Below are positions 1 through 10,900 of a stretch of DNA of 64,000 nucleotides, in pieces (within the stretch, counting starts at the first letter, position 1; the number at the start of each line of letters is the position of its first letter). The DNA comes from Cacajao melanocephalus (lineage: Eukaryota > Chordata > Mammalia > Primates > Pitheciidae): positions 1 to 64,000 of the forward strand of contig CAUYLG010038383.1 of NCBI GenBank assembly GCA_963573385.1. Reading direction: 5' to 3'. The notes beneath the pieces are model-generated. The model ran no database searches and was not told the DNA's origin. It saw nothing but the letters and a program-made list of their open reading frames with translations. A program made the translations under genes and the position numbers.

Positions 1-378
1 TTGAGATACCATCTCATGCCAGTTAGAATGGTGATCATTAAAACATCTGGAGACAACAGATGCTGGAGAGGATGTGGAGAAATAGGAACACTTTTACACT
101 GTTGGTGGGAGTGTAAATTAGTTCAACCATTGTGGAAGACAGAGTGGGGATTTTTCAAGGACCTAGAAATAGAAATTCCATATGACCCAGCAATCCCATT
201 ACTGGGTATATATCCAAAGGATGATAAATTGTTCTGTTATAAGGACACATGCACACGTATGTTCATTGCAGCACTGTTTACAATAGCAAAGACTTGGAAC
301 CAACCCAAATTCCCATCGATGATAGACTGGACAAGGAAAATGTGGCACATATACACTATGGAATACCTGCAGTCCTAA
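1..378 (+). pseudogene. L1 ORF2 C-terminal remnant
   Basis: The frame translates to the cysteine-rich C-terminal part of L1 ORF2p, the endonuclease/reverse-transcriptase protein of L1. Visible signatures are [38 protein letters not shown] and KMWHIYTMEY. The reading frame fails soon after MEY, where the expected tactatgcagcc is changed to tacctgcagtcc. This costs one base and brings an early stop, so the protein end is lost. The catalytic domains are upstream of the window. It is a dead copy with no cellular role expected. Confidence 0.85.
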
Positions 379-745
379 AAAACTATGAGTTCATGTCCTT
401 TGTAGGGACTAGATGAACCTGGAAACTATCATTCTCAGCAAACTGACACAAGAACAGAAAATCAAACACCGCATGTTCTCACACATAGGCGGGTGTTGAA
501 CAGTGAGAACACATGGACACAGGGAGGGGAGCATCACACACTGAGGTCTGTAGGGGGGACTAGAGGAGGGACAGTGGGGGGTAGGGAGTTGGGGAGGGTA
601 ACATGGGGAGAAATGCCAGATATAGGTGATGGGGATGGAGGCAGCAAACCATATTGCCTTGTATGTACCTATGCAACAATCCTGCATGTTCTTTACATGT
701 ACCCCAGAACCTAAAATGCAATAATATATATATGAAAAAAAATTA
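1..745 (+). mobile_element. L1 (LINE-1) 3' end, L1P-type, truncated by window edge
   Basis: The stretch reads as the end of L1 ORF2 followed by the G-rich L1 3' UTR and a short A-rich tail near 733-740. The 3' UTR contains the typical run of catcacaca, a G-rich tract, cagcaaacca and tgtaccccagaacc. The 3' UTR form matches the second L1 at 42589-43250 more closely than the L1 at 10107-10625, so these two are probably the same older primate subfamily. The 5' boundary lies outside the window. Subfamily is not assigned firmly. Confidence 0.93.
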
Positions 746-2984
746 TTAGAAATTGTAAAGTGACTTCTTCTTCTCAATACTATTAAACTCATCTCAGTTT
801 TCTATTTTTCAGCATAATCAATGTATTTGTCTCATCCTCAATTTATAAGTTTACAAATGATATATGATCTTAAAGGAATATGAATGGCACATGACCATTG
901 AGTGAGATATTAATAGAAATATAAAACTAGATGAATAGGGACAGAAATATATATATATGTGATAACATTTCATATTTTTCTATTTTCAATGAAATAGTCT
1001 TTCTTAAAAGTAAAGAGCTAATTTTGGGTTTCTCCAGAAAAAAATTTACTTACATCCCTAAAAATCGAAGAATTCCTTACAGTTCTTAATTATGCTATCC
1101 GCCATGATACATACTGCATATTAATTTCATGGAGTAGAAAAATTAACTTCAATTCACTGGCAACTGGAATGACTTTGGTGAACAACATGGGGAGAGAGCA
1201 ATTACACTTTGTGAGCAGAAGTGCTATTGCTATCTCATTTACTTGGTTCTCATTTGAACTTCTCATAAAATTACTTAATTCCATGTTGTTCCAAAATTGC
1301 CTTAATTGATTTTCAGAATGCAAGTGTCATCACTGGAATATACTTTCATTTTACTGCTTTGTCTCTGCTTTATTGTTGTGCTCAAAACTAGTCCACTGAG
1401 GATCTCCTGATACAAGGCATTTTCTTCTTAGGCATATTTTATTGAAATGTCAACTAGTACTAGAGTTTTCCTTTCCCTGGATTTTTGAAACTCAGAGTAA
1501 TCGTGGCTTTTACATGATACTTTAATAATGTTGCCAATCCCCTGATAAGTTGTTCACATCAGCTATTTAGCCCCAATACCTAAAGCCTGGGAATCACAAT
1601 GATTCTTTTCACTTTCCGCTTCTGCAATTCTAAGAGTTATGAATATTAAGTTGTACTTGCCCCAAAGCAAAAGTATATTCACCAAGAATTTGCTGAGATC
1701 AGTAATCTCTGGGCGTCGTTTTTAAACAATAACATTAGTAAGAAAACACCACAAAATATATGACATTTGAAAAGTAAGAGAAACAGGAATTTAGAATTTT
1801 TCAATAAAGTTAAAAAATATATTCATTGATTGAAAGTTATCCTTTGTAATGCAACAGAACTTCCTACATGAAACTGGTGTTAAATTCCATCTTTTAAGAA
1901 TCAATTTATGGGAGTGAAATAACTCTCGGAGTTTGGCTCTTTAGTTACTATCCTTGGATTGCATTTATATAAGCTCTCACAAATTTTAAACTTTTTAGAC
2001 AGTAAAAATGTCAGAAACTGATTCTATGCAGTAAGTTTTTATGTTGTCTTTTAATCATATAACAATACTATTTTTGAAGTAAACATCAACTTAACCATAA
2101 ATGCTACTTCATCCTTTTCAGAGTCTGAGCTAATCTTTACAGTGACATGTTAAAATGATATAAAAATTTAAAAAATATCCAGAAAAACCAGTTTCAATAC
2201 AGATGGAGTTTCTCGATCCTTGTTTCCTGAGAAAATATATAAGGTACATCATCCAGGAGGCTAAGGGACTGCTTCACTGTAATTAGGGCAGCTTTGAATT
2301 TTGCTTGGCTTCTTTGAGCTAGTGTGCCTTTTTACTTATTCAACCTATAAAGAGAAAACTGGATGATATTTTGCAAATTCTTGCCTAGCCTTTGAAAGAA
2401 AGCAGGCTATTGATTTGGAAGTTTCCCCAGACATAGTTGCAGAGACTAAATGATCTCTATATTTAAATTCCAAAGTGTGCACACGGTGCTGGACAGTGCA
2501 ATTGCAGCCAAAGTATCTTCCATGATCAAACCTTCCAAGGCAAATCAGGATCATCTATTCTCAGGAACTTTTGACTCTGGAAACCTCCCCTAATATAGGA
2601 GCTAGCATCTTAAAAAGGTCTTTTTAACAGGAGTATCTTCCTCAGCCATCATATTTGTTTTTTTATGTTTCTTATAGTTAGCAGAAAAAAATCTTTGGAG
2701 GAATTGTGCTCCTCTTAACCTTGGGTCTCACATCAAATTCAAAAGAAGTCCAAATAACCTGTAAATCAGGAAAAACAAAAAGAGAGTGGGAAAAAGAGAA
2801 AACAAACCCCAGCTAAAGAAATTATATGGCTCTATGTCAACAATAACAACAAAGACAAAGACAATGATCACACCTTATTTAAAAGAAATAATCAACAGGG
2901 ACATTTAAGTAAGGCTATTAAAACATAAATTAGATCCAATAATTTCAATTTAGAGCCTTAGAAATGTCATGTTATGTAAACTGC
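746..2984. other. Unassigned AT-rich sequence
   Basis: I see no recognisable gene, RNA or repeat. The sequence is AT-rich, with a short TA run near 950. Frames at 1090-1323 and 2345-2554 (minus) are short, compositionally unremarkable and without known motifs, so they are treated as chance. Confidence 0.5.
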
Positions 2985-3110
2985 ATTCAACCCTTGAGGG
3001 TGATATTTAAGGCCCTCCATAATTTGTCAACAACCTACTTTTCTAGCCTTATAACGAAGTGCCTCTTAAAACGTTCCATCCAAATACCTCTATTGCCAGC
3101 AATAATTGTA
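2985..3110 (+). mobile_element. L2 LINE fragment (ancient)
   Basis: The segment around aaggccctccataatttgtc followed by ctacttttctagcc resembles the conserved L2 stretch aaggccctccatgatctggcc. It is diverged and short, so both ends are approximate. Confidence 0.5.
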
Positions 3111-3339
3111 ATATATCCCAGGAATCCGGAATGCCTAATATAACCAATAATGCTTTTATCTCAAAAGTCTGTGCATTTTATTTTAATAGGAAAAAAATAC
3201 TTTTACTTATTTCTCATCAAAGTAAATAAATCCATGCTCCAGGAAATGTGCCATGTAAACTCTTTAGCTCAACCTATTTTTGAGTACACTGTCCTATGTA
3301 CCTGAGAATATTAGAATTCTAGTCTGAGTAGCTGGGAAG

Positions 3340-3470
3340 TGAAAATACCTAAAACCTTGAGTTCTAATCTTGGCCTGCTATTAACTAGTTATGTGATGCT
3401 GCCTAGGACTCTTGCATCTTTTCCTGTAACCCTATCTGAAAGATAAAGTGAGATTAGACAAGTGGATTTC
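3340..3470 (+). mobile_element. MIR SINE fragment
   Basis: The order gagttctaatcttggcctgc, then aactagttatgtgatg, then ctatctgaaagataaagtga follows the tRNA-derived and core parts of the MIR consensus (question of tcctggctctgccact, actagctgtgtgacc, catctgtaaaatg). It is heavily diverged. Confidence 0.55.
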
Positions 3471-3779
3471 ACTTTTTTTTTCTTTTTAGCTTCTGACACC
3501 GGTATGTATAACAGATAAAGTGAAGCTCTTCTGGCAGAAAAAACCAAAGTAGTCATGCAGGCAGTTCTGGGCTGCATGGCTTCAAATCACAGGGTGAAAT
3601 TGTGTGAAGTCCTCCAGAATTTCTCTTTTGATCATTGTAGTAACATTGCCCCTTACTTTCACTCATTCTTGAATGGTTTGTACCCTCCCTGAAAGTACTA
3701 CACTTTCCCTGTGTCTCCAGGCTTGTTGACAATCTCGCCTTTGGGCTGAGTTTGTTCTGCACACAATGCTCTCCCATCT

Positions 3780-4010
3780 GCTATTAAAATTCTGTCCACC
3801 TCACAATGGCTGCTTAAATGCTACTGTTTCCTGGACAACTTCCTCTGTTAGAAGAAATCTTCATTTCCAAACTCATGAAAGACTTTGTGCTTTTTATATG
3901 TCAGTGTTTTGATTAGTTATTTGTGTACATGTTTTCTGACTTGCTAGATGGGTAAACTCCCATAGCAATAGACTCATGTTTTACTTACTTGTAGCAGAAA
4001 ATAACAATTT
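3780..4010 (+). mobile_element. Probable L2 LINE fragment
   Basis: The segment tccacctcacaatggctgctt followed by cctggacaacttcctctg and a long T-rich 3' portion has the layout of L2 3' sequence. This is a weak, pattern-based call. Confidence 0.4.
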
Positions 4011-5369
4011 GCTTCTGTCAATTATTGTATCTAATAGAAATTGATGCTGAAGACTAGAGGAAAGCAATTTACAGTTGATGTAACTGTTTTAGTGCAGGGT
4101 AGGGTCTGGAATGAGTCAAGCCTTTCATAATAAATAAAGGCTAATTTTGATGGGACTTGCTCTAGGGCCATCTTTGGGCCAAATGGATTTTTGGGCCAAG
4201 AAGCAAAAGGGACCTCTCTAGGTAGATGCAACTTTACTTCAGGGCACACGGCTAGAGGAGAAAAGTGTGGGCTGGAGTTAGGCCCCTAAGTGTTCTTTCA
4301 TTTGGGCATTTGTGCAGAGCACAGCCTTTCCAACTTACACAACTACATGTGTTGGCCTTGCTTGTTTCCTATGTAACTAGTGAGAAATTTTACTGACAGA
4401 GAAAGTGAATTTGAACGAATACCACTCTCCCACTGCTCACTAGTCAACTCTCTATTTCGGAAGACCCTCTTAGAGCTTCTAGTCAGAGCTTGAGTTTCTC
4501 AAGGATTGGGAGAGGGATGTGGTATAGCCTTCAATTACAGGGAAGAAAAGGGAATCTGATGCTAAATTTGGGGTAAAAGTAAAGAGGAGACTATGTGAAG
4601 GGTTGAGGCCAGCAGTCAGGAGAGGTATGCCAGCCTTTTCTAGAAGGCCCTAGTCTTTAGCCAGGAGGCCAAAAGTATCTCCTACACTTGGCCACTCTGG
4701 TTAATTTTGCCCTACTCTGCTATAAAAGAAATTCATATTCTTCAACTAGACCACTGTTTGGTTCTGGAACCTTGGAAGCAGTGATGAGTATGATAATGTC
4801 CTGTTAGAAACAGGATGAGCACGACACATACTCACTCCCAGGAGAACCTCGCTGAGTAACTATTGGTTATCTGTAGAATGGCTGGCCCAAAGACCAAGAG
4901 TAGCACAGATGACCCCATTTGACAGAAAGGCCAAATTTTATCTTCAGTGTCTTTTGTCAAAGGTAAGAATAGGGTTGGATACACTTTTCTTTAATGAATT
5001 AATGAGCCTGGATAAATTACCTATCTACTCATTCTTAGTATTTATAAGTTACAACACAACTGAACTCTGACTTCATACAGAAGTGAGTAGATAACTTTAA
5101 ATTTAAACTGAATATTTTAGAATGTAAAGTTTTCTCAAGAGATGTTTCTGGTCTTGGTTAATAGTCCCATCATCTGCTCAGTCACTCTACACAGAAACTT
5201 TATCTTTGATATTTAACTTTTTTTTCTCTCCCACTTCAACCCTTGGTTTAAATTCTTTAAAATCTCTTCACAACCTGAAAGAAGAGTCTCAACCTGGGGT
5301 TTACCTATTTTAGAATTAGTTGATAACTGTTTAAACAAACAAACAACCAATTACATTTCTGTGCTTCTG
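4011..5369. other. Unassigned sequence
   Basis: No gene or recognisable repeat is seen. Composition is slightly less AT-rich than the neighbours. Short frames on the minus strand (4031-4249) carry no known motif. Confidence 0.45.
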
Positions 5370-5848
5370 TGTGTTCTATAGGGTTCTTCAGAGAAACAGA
5401 CCCAACTCGATATATACAGGCATCAAGAGATTTATTATGGGAATTGACTTACATGATTATGGAGGCTGAGAAGCCCCACCGTATGCTGTCTGCAAGCTGA
5501 AGAAACAGAAAAGCCAGTGGTTAATTGAGTCTGAATCCCAAAACCTGGGAAAACCTGAGCAACCAAAGGTACAGCTGTCAGTCTAAGGCCAAGGGCCTGA
5601 GAACCTGGGGCCACTGGTGTAAGCCCCAGAGTCTGAAGGCCTGAGAACCTGGAGTTCTGATATCTGAGGGCAGGAGAAGATGCACGTCCCACCTTCGAAT
5701 AGAGAGAGAATTTATCTTTCCTCTGCCATTTTGTTTCATGAAGTCCTTCAACAGATTGAATGATGGTCACTCACACTGGTGAAAACTGATCTTCCTTACT
5801 TGGTCCACTGATGTAAGTGTTAATTTCTTCAATAAACATAATCAAAGA
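5370..5848 (-). mobile_element. MLT2-type ERV-L LTR, larger part (interrupted)
   Basis: Read on the minus strand this follows the MLT2 LTR of ERV-L: the plus strand shows tagggttcttcagagaaaca, gagatttattatgggaattg, gattatggaggctgagaag and gaacctgg repeats that belong to its 3' half. The element stops at 5848, where a HERV-K-like LTR begins, and resumes at 6551. The ORF seen across 5435-5770 (minus) is an accident of this LTR. Confidence 0.85.
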
Positions 5849-5862
5849 TGTAGGGAATTCAT

Positions 5863-5921
5863 GAGCCCCACACGTTGGTGTGTGAGAATGTAGGGGTCCA
5901 TGAGCCCCACATTGGGCACCA
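5863..5921 (-). other. Tandem primer-binding-site (tRNA-Lys) units of the HERV-K-like element
   Basis: Two related units, 5902-5921 and 5863-5882, both contain gagccccac plus a reversed primer-binding site. The first is close to the tRNA-Lys site (two differences); the second is more diverged. The flanking heptamer tgtaggg occurs three times, at 5849, 5889 and 5925, marking tandem units of 40 and 36 bp. Normally only one such site follows a 5' LTR, and it should lead into internal proviral sequence, which is absent here. Confidence 0.65.
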
Positions 5922-6136
5922 GAATGTAGGGAGCCAGCCCTACATTACTCGTGGGTACTGCAAGTTTGGTGGCGACAAAGGAATGAGAAAAAGACAGATT
6001 AAGAGAAAAAGTGGGACCAGGGGGCCATCACTTATTACTCTGGGGGTGACAGTGAAGGCCCCAAGCTCTAATCATCCGCACTATTTATTGATTACAGTGA
6101 CTTTGATCTATAGGGTAGGGGTGGAGTGATGGTGGG

Positions 6137-6193
6137 GTGAATCAGTGAGCCGAAAGTGAATCAGTGAGCTGGAAGTGAATCAGTGAGCCGGAG
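6137..6193 (-). repeat. Three 19-bp tandem units inside the LTR
   Basis: Units at 6137-6155, 6156-6174 and 6175-6193 each begin gtgaatcagtgag and differ only in the last few bases. They lie in the U3-like part of the minus-strand LTR, where tandem enhancer-like units are common in retroviruses. No function is shown. Confidence 0.85.
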
Positions 6194-6550
6194 CTTGTGT
6201 GTCATCCTAAGGATTGATAACAGTGGTGGTTTGGGAGTCTCACAAAACAAGAACGTGTTGTTATCTTTAGCTTATTATCTATGTACAGCTGATGGAATGA
6301 GGGCCTGACAAGGAGCCTACAAGTCTGGCTACGTCATAGTGCTATGAAGGGGTTTTATGTCCTTGAGCACAATGTTTATGGTATTAGTGCTGAGGTCACC
6401 CTGCACCAGAATGAGGCATGGAGAGGCCTTCCTCCTCAGAGGCCTCCTGCAGCCTTCCACAGTTTGTTGTTCCTTGTTTATATGTTACTCATAACCAATT
6501 TATGTAGGCACTCTGTAGGTCCTTTCTCCTTGGCTGCATTTCCAAATACA

Positions 6551-6646
6551 AAGACATCTCAAGAAATAATGCTTTTCCAGCTATTTAGGTGTTCCTTAAC
6601 ACAGTCAAGTGCTCAGGCAAGTGGACACTTGAAATTAACTCTCACA
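6551..6646 (-). mobile_element. MLT2-type ERV-L LTR, remaining part
   Basis: The sequence catctcaagaaataatgctt through ttaacacagtcaag to gaaattaactctcaca continues the MLT2 LTR exactly where the 5370-5848 part left off. Read on the minus strand this is the LTR start. It proves the HERV-K-like LTR inserted into a pre-existing MLT2. Confidence 0.75.
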
Positions 6647-8699
6647 CACTGAATCAGAATTTCTGGAGTGATGCAGGAATCTGAGGGTCACTTCTCACTA
6701 TTCCATACAGCTCTCATCTTCCACCCCTCTTCAACCCCCATTCCTCCTCACATCCTGGGTTCCAGTCTTGAAAGCCTTAGTTCTCTACTTATATCTATCA
6801 GATTTTCCTTTGACATGTCCCTGATGAACTACTGCTCATCATTCAAACTTAGCAAAAATATTGTTGAGAGATGCTTATAAACCCACTCCTCACTTTTCTG
6901 TAGAAAGGAAAGGGAGCAGCCTCTGTACCTACCAGGAGGAGGCAATATTGATTAAGAACATTTTTAATCCCACCTGTTCCAAAGGGAAAATGAAGTGATA
7001 CACAGTCATGAACAAGCCTGTCCCTGCCCTTATAGAAATGTTTAGTTTAGCTTAAGATCTATCTGTCCGGTTTACGCATGGCTTCTGCTACTCTTGATGG
7101 ATTCACACACTGAAAAAAATCACATCTGGGTCAGGATCAAGGGTCTGCCTTTGCAAAGCAAATCTAGAAGGCTATCTTTCTATATCTCAGTTCTCTGAGT
7201 TCCATGAGGGTAAAGAGCCTCTGTGTCACAGGCCACTTGCAGATCCTATTTTACCTGTTGGGTGGAGGCTAGGGTCAAATATTGGGGAAGTGAAGTACGA
7301 AGACTAATTTTGGTCACAGTTCTAAGCCATGATCTACAAACCTTCTTTAGCAAATAAGTGATTAATTTTATCTCTTTCTGACTTCCTTCACTCATGGGGT
7401 GTGCTAGTCAGCATTTAATATACTGGATGCTATAAATTAATGACTGGTGTTGGTTGAATTTACTGGATGAATAAATGAATGACAGGTATGATCACTTCCA
7501 GTATTTTAGGGTAGCTTGAGAGAAAACTCTTAGAGGGAGCTTTTCTGATTTTCCAGCTGAGTTTTCTGAAAGTCATAAGCAATCCATTAATAATACTAAT
7601 CTGATAGAATTGAATAAGGAAATCATCTTCTCATGCCCCCTGTTTCCTTTCCTTTTAGGACCACTGGGTTGCAGTGGAAGCAGTTTCTTCCACAATCAAA
7701 GGACCTTAGCTACTTGATAAACTGTTTCCAGCTATCTTATTTTACTAGAGCTTACCAGCTACTGGGTTTGCCGAATTCTTTAAATGCTACAGTTACATTA
7801 TATATTAAAAGCTTTCCTATGGTTCCAAATAAATCACCCACATTTATCACAAAACATTACTTTCAGTAAGAATTTGGGATTGCAAAATAGACACAAATTT
7901 TAAAAAAACAATTCAGTACATCAAAAATAAAGCAGGCAAATCTATTTTATGATAACATGTATAGCACTTATTTATCCCTGACAACAGAGAATTTAAAGCA
8001 GAACCATTATGCAGCTTTGCTGTTCCCTTTTATAAATGATAAACATTCAACAAGACTTTATGGTCTTTACTCTGTTTTGAGCGTGCTTGTGGACTTTCAG
8101 CTAGAAGATTATCAGAATCTAAATTTGAAGTTGAGCTGTAAACCATGACACCATTGGAAGGTTTCCTCTGACCCAATCCAGATAACATTCCAACATCATG
8201 AATCACCTTGGCAGTGTTTTGACTGTTGCCTTTCTCAATTGCATTCCCAGCAGAAAGTGCTTTTATTTGACCAATTCAATCTTTTCAACTTTCACTTACC
8301 AACAATCACTGATTGCTCTTGTCAAAAAATCATGTCATTATAACGGTGCACTAAACTCTTAACCTGCCTGGTAGCTGCATATAAAGAGCTGTTGGAATTG
8401 AAGCAATCCTGCTGTGGAATATAAATATTCAAAAAAAAAATAGCTTTCAATAGTTGGAAACATCTCCTTGTTAGCTCTTCTTTCTCTTTCAGAAATTAAT
8501 GTTTCCTGTTACATTTTTAGCTGAGGCATCATCTTGGGAGGGGGTTAGCTGCAAAAGTGGCAATCTACATTTCCACCAACATTTAACTATTGGTAGAGAA
8601 TTTTAGACTTCACAGATTAAGAGTCTTTGTGAAATGATGAAACAAACTTTTATGTGATTTTGAAGAAGCATGGAAGGTAATTTCTATTATTAGCAGCAA
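6647..8699. other. Mostly unassigned; faint ancient repeat traces
   Basis: Near 6975-7050 the text acacagtcatgaacaagcct then ctgcccttatagaaatg resembles an ancient L2/MIR-type relic, and 7440-7485 (gatgaataaatgaatgac) resembles an L2 3' end. Neither is firm. No gene recognised; frames at 7633-7869 and 7957-8148 show no known motif. Confidence 0.4.
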
Positions 8700-8850
8700 T
8701 ATTAATTATTATGATAGGAATTGGATTTTATTACCTAATTCTCTGGGCACTGTCTTGGGTGCATTATCTAACATGATTCTTATAACAACTCTGTCAAATA
8801 GGAATTATTCTTCTCAATTTACAGATGATAAAATAATTCTTTGGAAAAAA
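8700..8850 (-). mobile_element. MIR SINE
   Basis: The plus strand reads ctgggcactgtcttgggtgc, attatctaacatgattctta, then ttctcaatttacagatgat. That is the reverse of the MIR core and 3' part, in the correct order. Confidence 0.65.
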
Positions 8851-10106
8851 TTTTCTTCTCATTTTCATACACGCAATAAATGGAAAGATTACAGATTAAA
8901 AGATTAAATACCATGTTTGAATTACTACCCTTTTCCTGAACACTTCCTATAGCTATTTTTTCCTCTAAACATTTCTGGCGTCAGGACTTAGATCACTTCT
9001 CTGTACTGAAATGCAGTAAGACTTCCAGGATTTGGAGCAAGAAAAACCTCAAGGACTACTGTATGAATGACCAAAAAGAATACTTTAGGAAAAATGATTA
9101 ATTACCTCTGGATTTACTGAGCTTGGCATCAGATACCTTTTCCTAGTGCTAGGTACTCTCAAGGTGCATCCCAATTTTCCATTTGGAAAACATAGCTTCC
9201 ATAATAATAGCTCTAGCATACTCAATGAATTTGTTGAATTGAACAGAAGCACATCCATTTTTAGCAGAGGTACATCAGCAGATATTTTGGGGTATGTATT
9301 GTGGGGGCTATTTGTAGTTCCGTAAGTTACACCGTGTAGGTGGTTGTCAACTTTGCTGCTTGGTAATCTTGGCCCCAAAGTTATACTGTTTCAAAAAAGA
9401 AAAAAAAAAAAAAAAAAAAAAACTGAGACCTTCTGGAGAGTACAAAGAGCAGTATTATTCTGCTTTCCCAGAAGTGAGAGAAACCAAGCAGGAATTCTGC
9501 TGAAAGGACTGGTGTATAATCAGGTAAAAGTCTCTGAGAGCAGGGACTTACACATATGGATAGAAGATAGGAATCCACTTACGGGAACAAGAGCCCCAAA
9601 GCAGATTGGAATAGCATAGGGTTGAGCTTCTGAGTTAGGATTAGGCTACTTAAATTCTTCTAGATTTGTGATGAGATTGGTTCCAGTGTAGTTGTATGAG
9701 CAGATAGTTGGACTTAAGTAATCAAAGCTAAGCGTTAGAAGAGTCAGCTAGCAAGCAGACAGCTGAGCAGAAAAGCACATGAGTCTGTTTGCATCTTCTG
9801 ATTATTTGATACTGTGGGAAATAGGTCATTTCAAACTGTAGGTTTAGGAACAGCATCCCCTCTCCATTTGTTTCTCCCATTTCCAAACTTTTTACCTTTA
9901 CATGTAGATATCTTGTTATTATTCAAGGAGTAGGCCATATTTAGCTCTTTTGATAAGTGTTTTCATATTTTGTTTCTCTTTGAACTACGAAAAAAGAAAA
10001 GAACAAAGGAAGGTGTTTAAGGATTTATTTCTGTATGTGTGTGCTGGTATGTCAACTAGAAATGGAATTGATTTATTATGTTATCTAAAATTGGCTTTAA
10101 AAAGAA
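8851..10106. other. Unassigned sequence with an A tract
   Basis: An A-rich tract of about 30 bases lies at 9393-9422. No Alu or L1 body precedes it, so it is recorded as simple sequence. The opposed frames across 9344-9619 both read through this tract and are not credible genes. Confidence 0.5.
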
Positions 10107-10440
10107 AATTTTTGTTCCTATGTTAGTTTGCTGAGAATGATGGTTCCCAGCTTCATGCATGTCCCTGCAAAGGACATGAACTCATCATTTTTATGGCTGC
10201 ATAGTATTCCGTGGTGTATACGTGCCACATTTTCTTTATTCAGTCTGTCACTGATGGACATTTGGGTTGGTTCCAAGTCTTTGCTATTGTGAATAGTGCT
10301 GCAATAAACATATGTGTGCATGTGTCTTTATAGTAATATGATTTATAATTCTTTGGGTATATACCCAGTAATGGGATTGCTGCAGGTCAAATGCTGTTTC
10401 TGGTTCTAGATCCTTGAGGAATTGCCACACTGTCTTCCAG
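10107..10440 (-). mobile_element. L1 5' part, inverted (twin-primed insertion)
   Basis: This is the ORF2 C-terminal end of L1 in reverse orientation. The plus strand shows gttagtttgctgagaatgat, tggctgcatagtattcc and gggtatatacccagtaatgg. It is joined directly to the plus-oriented L1 3' UTR at 10440/10441. The opposite orientation of the two halves of a single 5'-truncated L1 is the signature of twin priming. A possible imperfect target duplication (aaaaagaaaa at 10099-10108; aaataagaaaa after 10620) is obscured by A-richness. Confidence 0.92.
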
Positions 10441-10625
10441 GGAGGGAAACATCACATACCGGGGCCTGTCATGGGGTGGGGGCTAGGGAAAGGTTAGCAT
10501 TAGGAGAAATACCTAATGTAGATGACAGGTTGATGGGTGTAGCAAACCACCATGGCATGTATATACCTATGTAACAAAACCTGCATATTCTGCACATGTA
10601 TCCCAGAACCTAAAGTATAATTAAA
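10441..10625 (+). mobile_element. L1 3' UTR, direct part of the twin-primed insertion
   Basis: The text ggagggaaacatcacatacc, ggggcctgtcatgggg, cagcaaaccaccatgg type wording and tgtatcccagaacctaaag are the L1P 3' UTR in plus orientation, ending in an A-rich tail. About 60 bp of L1 sequence expected between the two halves is missing. The 3' UTR form is of the caccggggcctgt class, younger-looking than the L1s at 1-745 and 42589-43250. Confidence 0.92.
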
Positions 10626-10720
10626 ATAAGAAAACTCCTTTTTATTTTCATAAGATTGTAAGCTAGGTGTTTTGAAATTTCCCTTCTTCATTATAGTCGT
10701 CTTTATGTCATCATATATAA

Positions 10721-10900
10721 CAGTGGTTCTCAATCTTAGTTGTACACTACAAACTCTTAGAGAGATTCTAGTGGAAAAATCCCAATCCCAGGCACACACC
10801 AAGCCAATTATAACAAAATTACTGAGGATGGGACTCAGACAACAGCATTTTTTAAAACTCCCCAGGTGATTCCCAAATAAAGCCAAGGCTGGGAACCATG
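10721..10900. mobile_element. hAT-Charlie MITE, MER5/MER20-like
   Basis: It starts cagtggttctcaatcttag and ends with gggaaccatg, inverted-repeat-like termini of the MER5 group. Inside are cccaatcccaggca and aactccccaggtgattcc, which are typical. Length (about 180 bp) fits. The 8-bp flanks do not match, so edges are a few bases uncertain. Confidence 0.75.

Larger units (their letters stand above)
5849..6550 (-). mobile_element. HERV-K-like (class II, ERVK) LTR with retained primer-binding site
   Basis: The body (about 5925-6550) has LTR features on the minus strand: a TG..CA frame, a polyadenylation signal (aataaa in caataaatagtg near 6083-6095) and an end ccctaca. Just beyond that end the minus strand reads tggtgcccaatgtggggc, which is the tRNA-Lys primer-binding site of HERV-K-type elements with two CpG-decay differences. 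It lies inside the MLT2 LTR, and caaaga occurs on both sides (5843-5848 and 6549-6554), the 6-bp duplication length expected for ERVK. Subfamily not identified. Confidence 0.8.

Noticed and set aside
6640..6680. Possible MER5-like fragment (gaatcagaatttctggag)
   Set aside because: Too short and without ends; could be chance.
8370..8440. TATA-like tataaagagctg as a promoter
   Set aside because: No start-site context, CpG or downstream open frame.
9344..9619. Opposed frames of 91 and 65 codons
   Set aside because: Both cross the same A/T homopolymer; a composition artefact.
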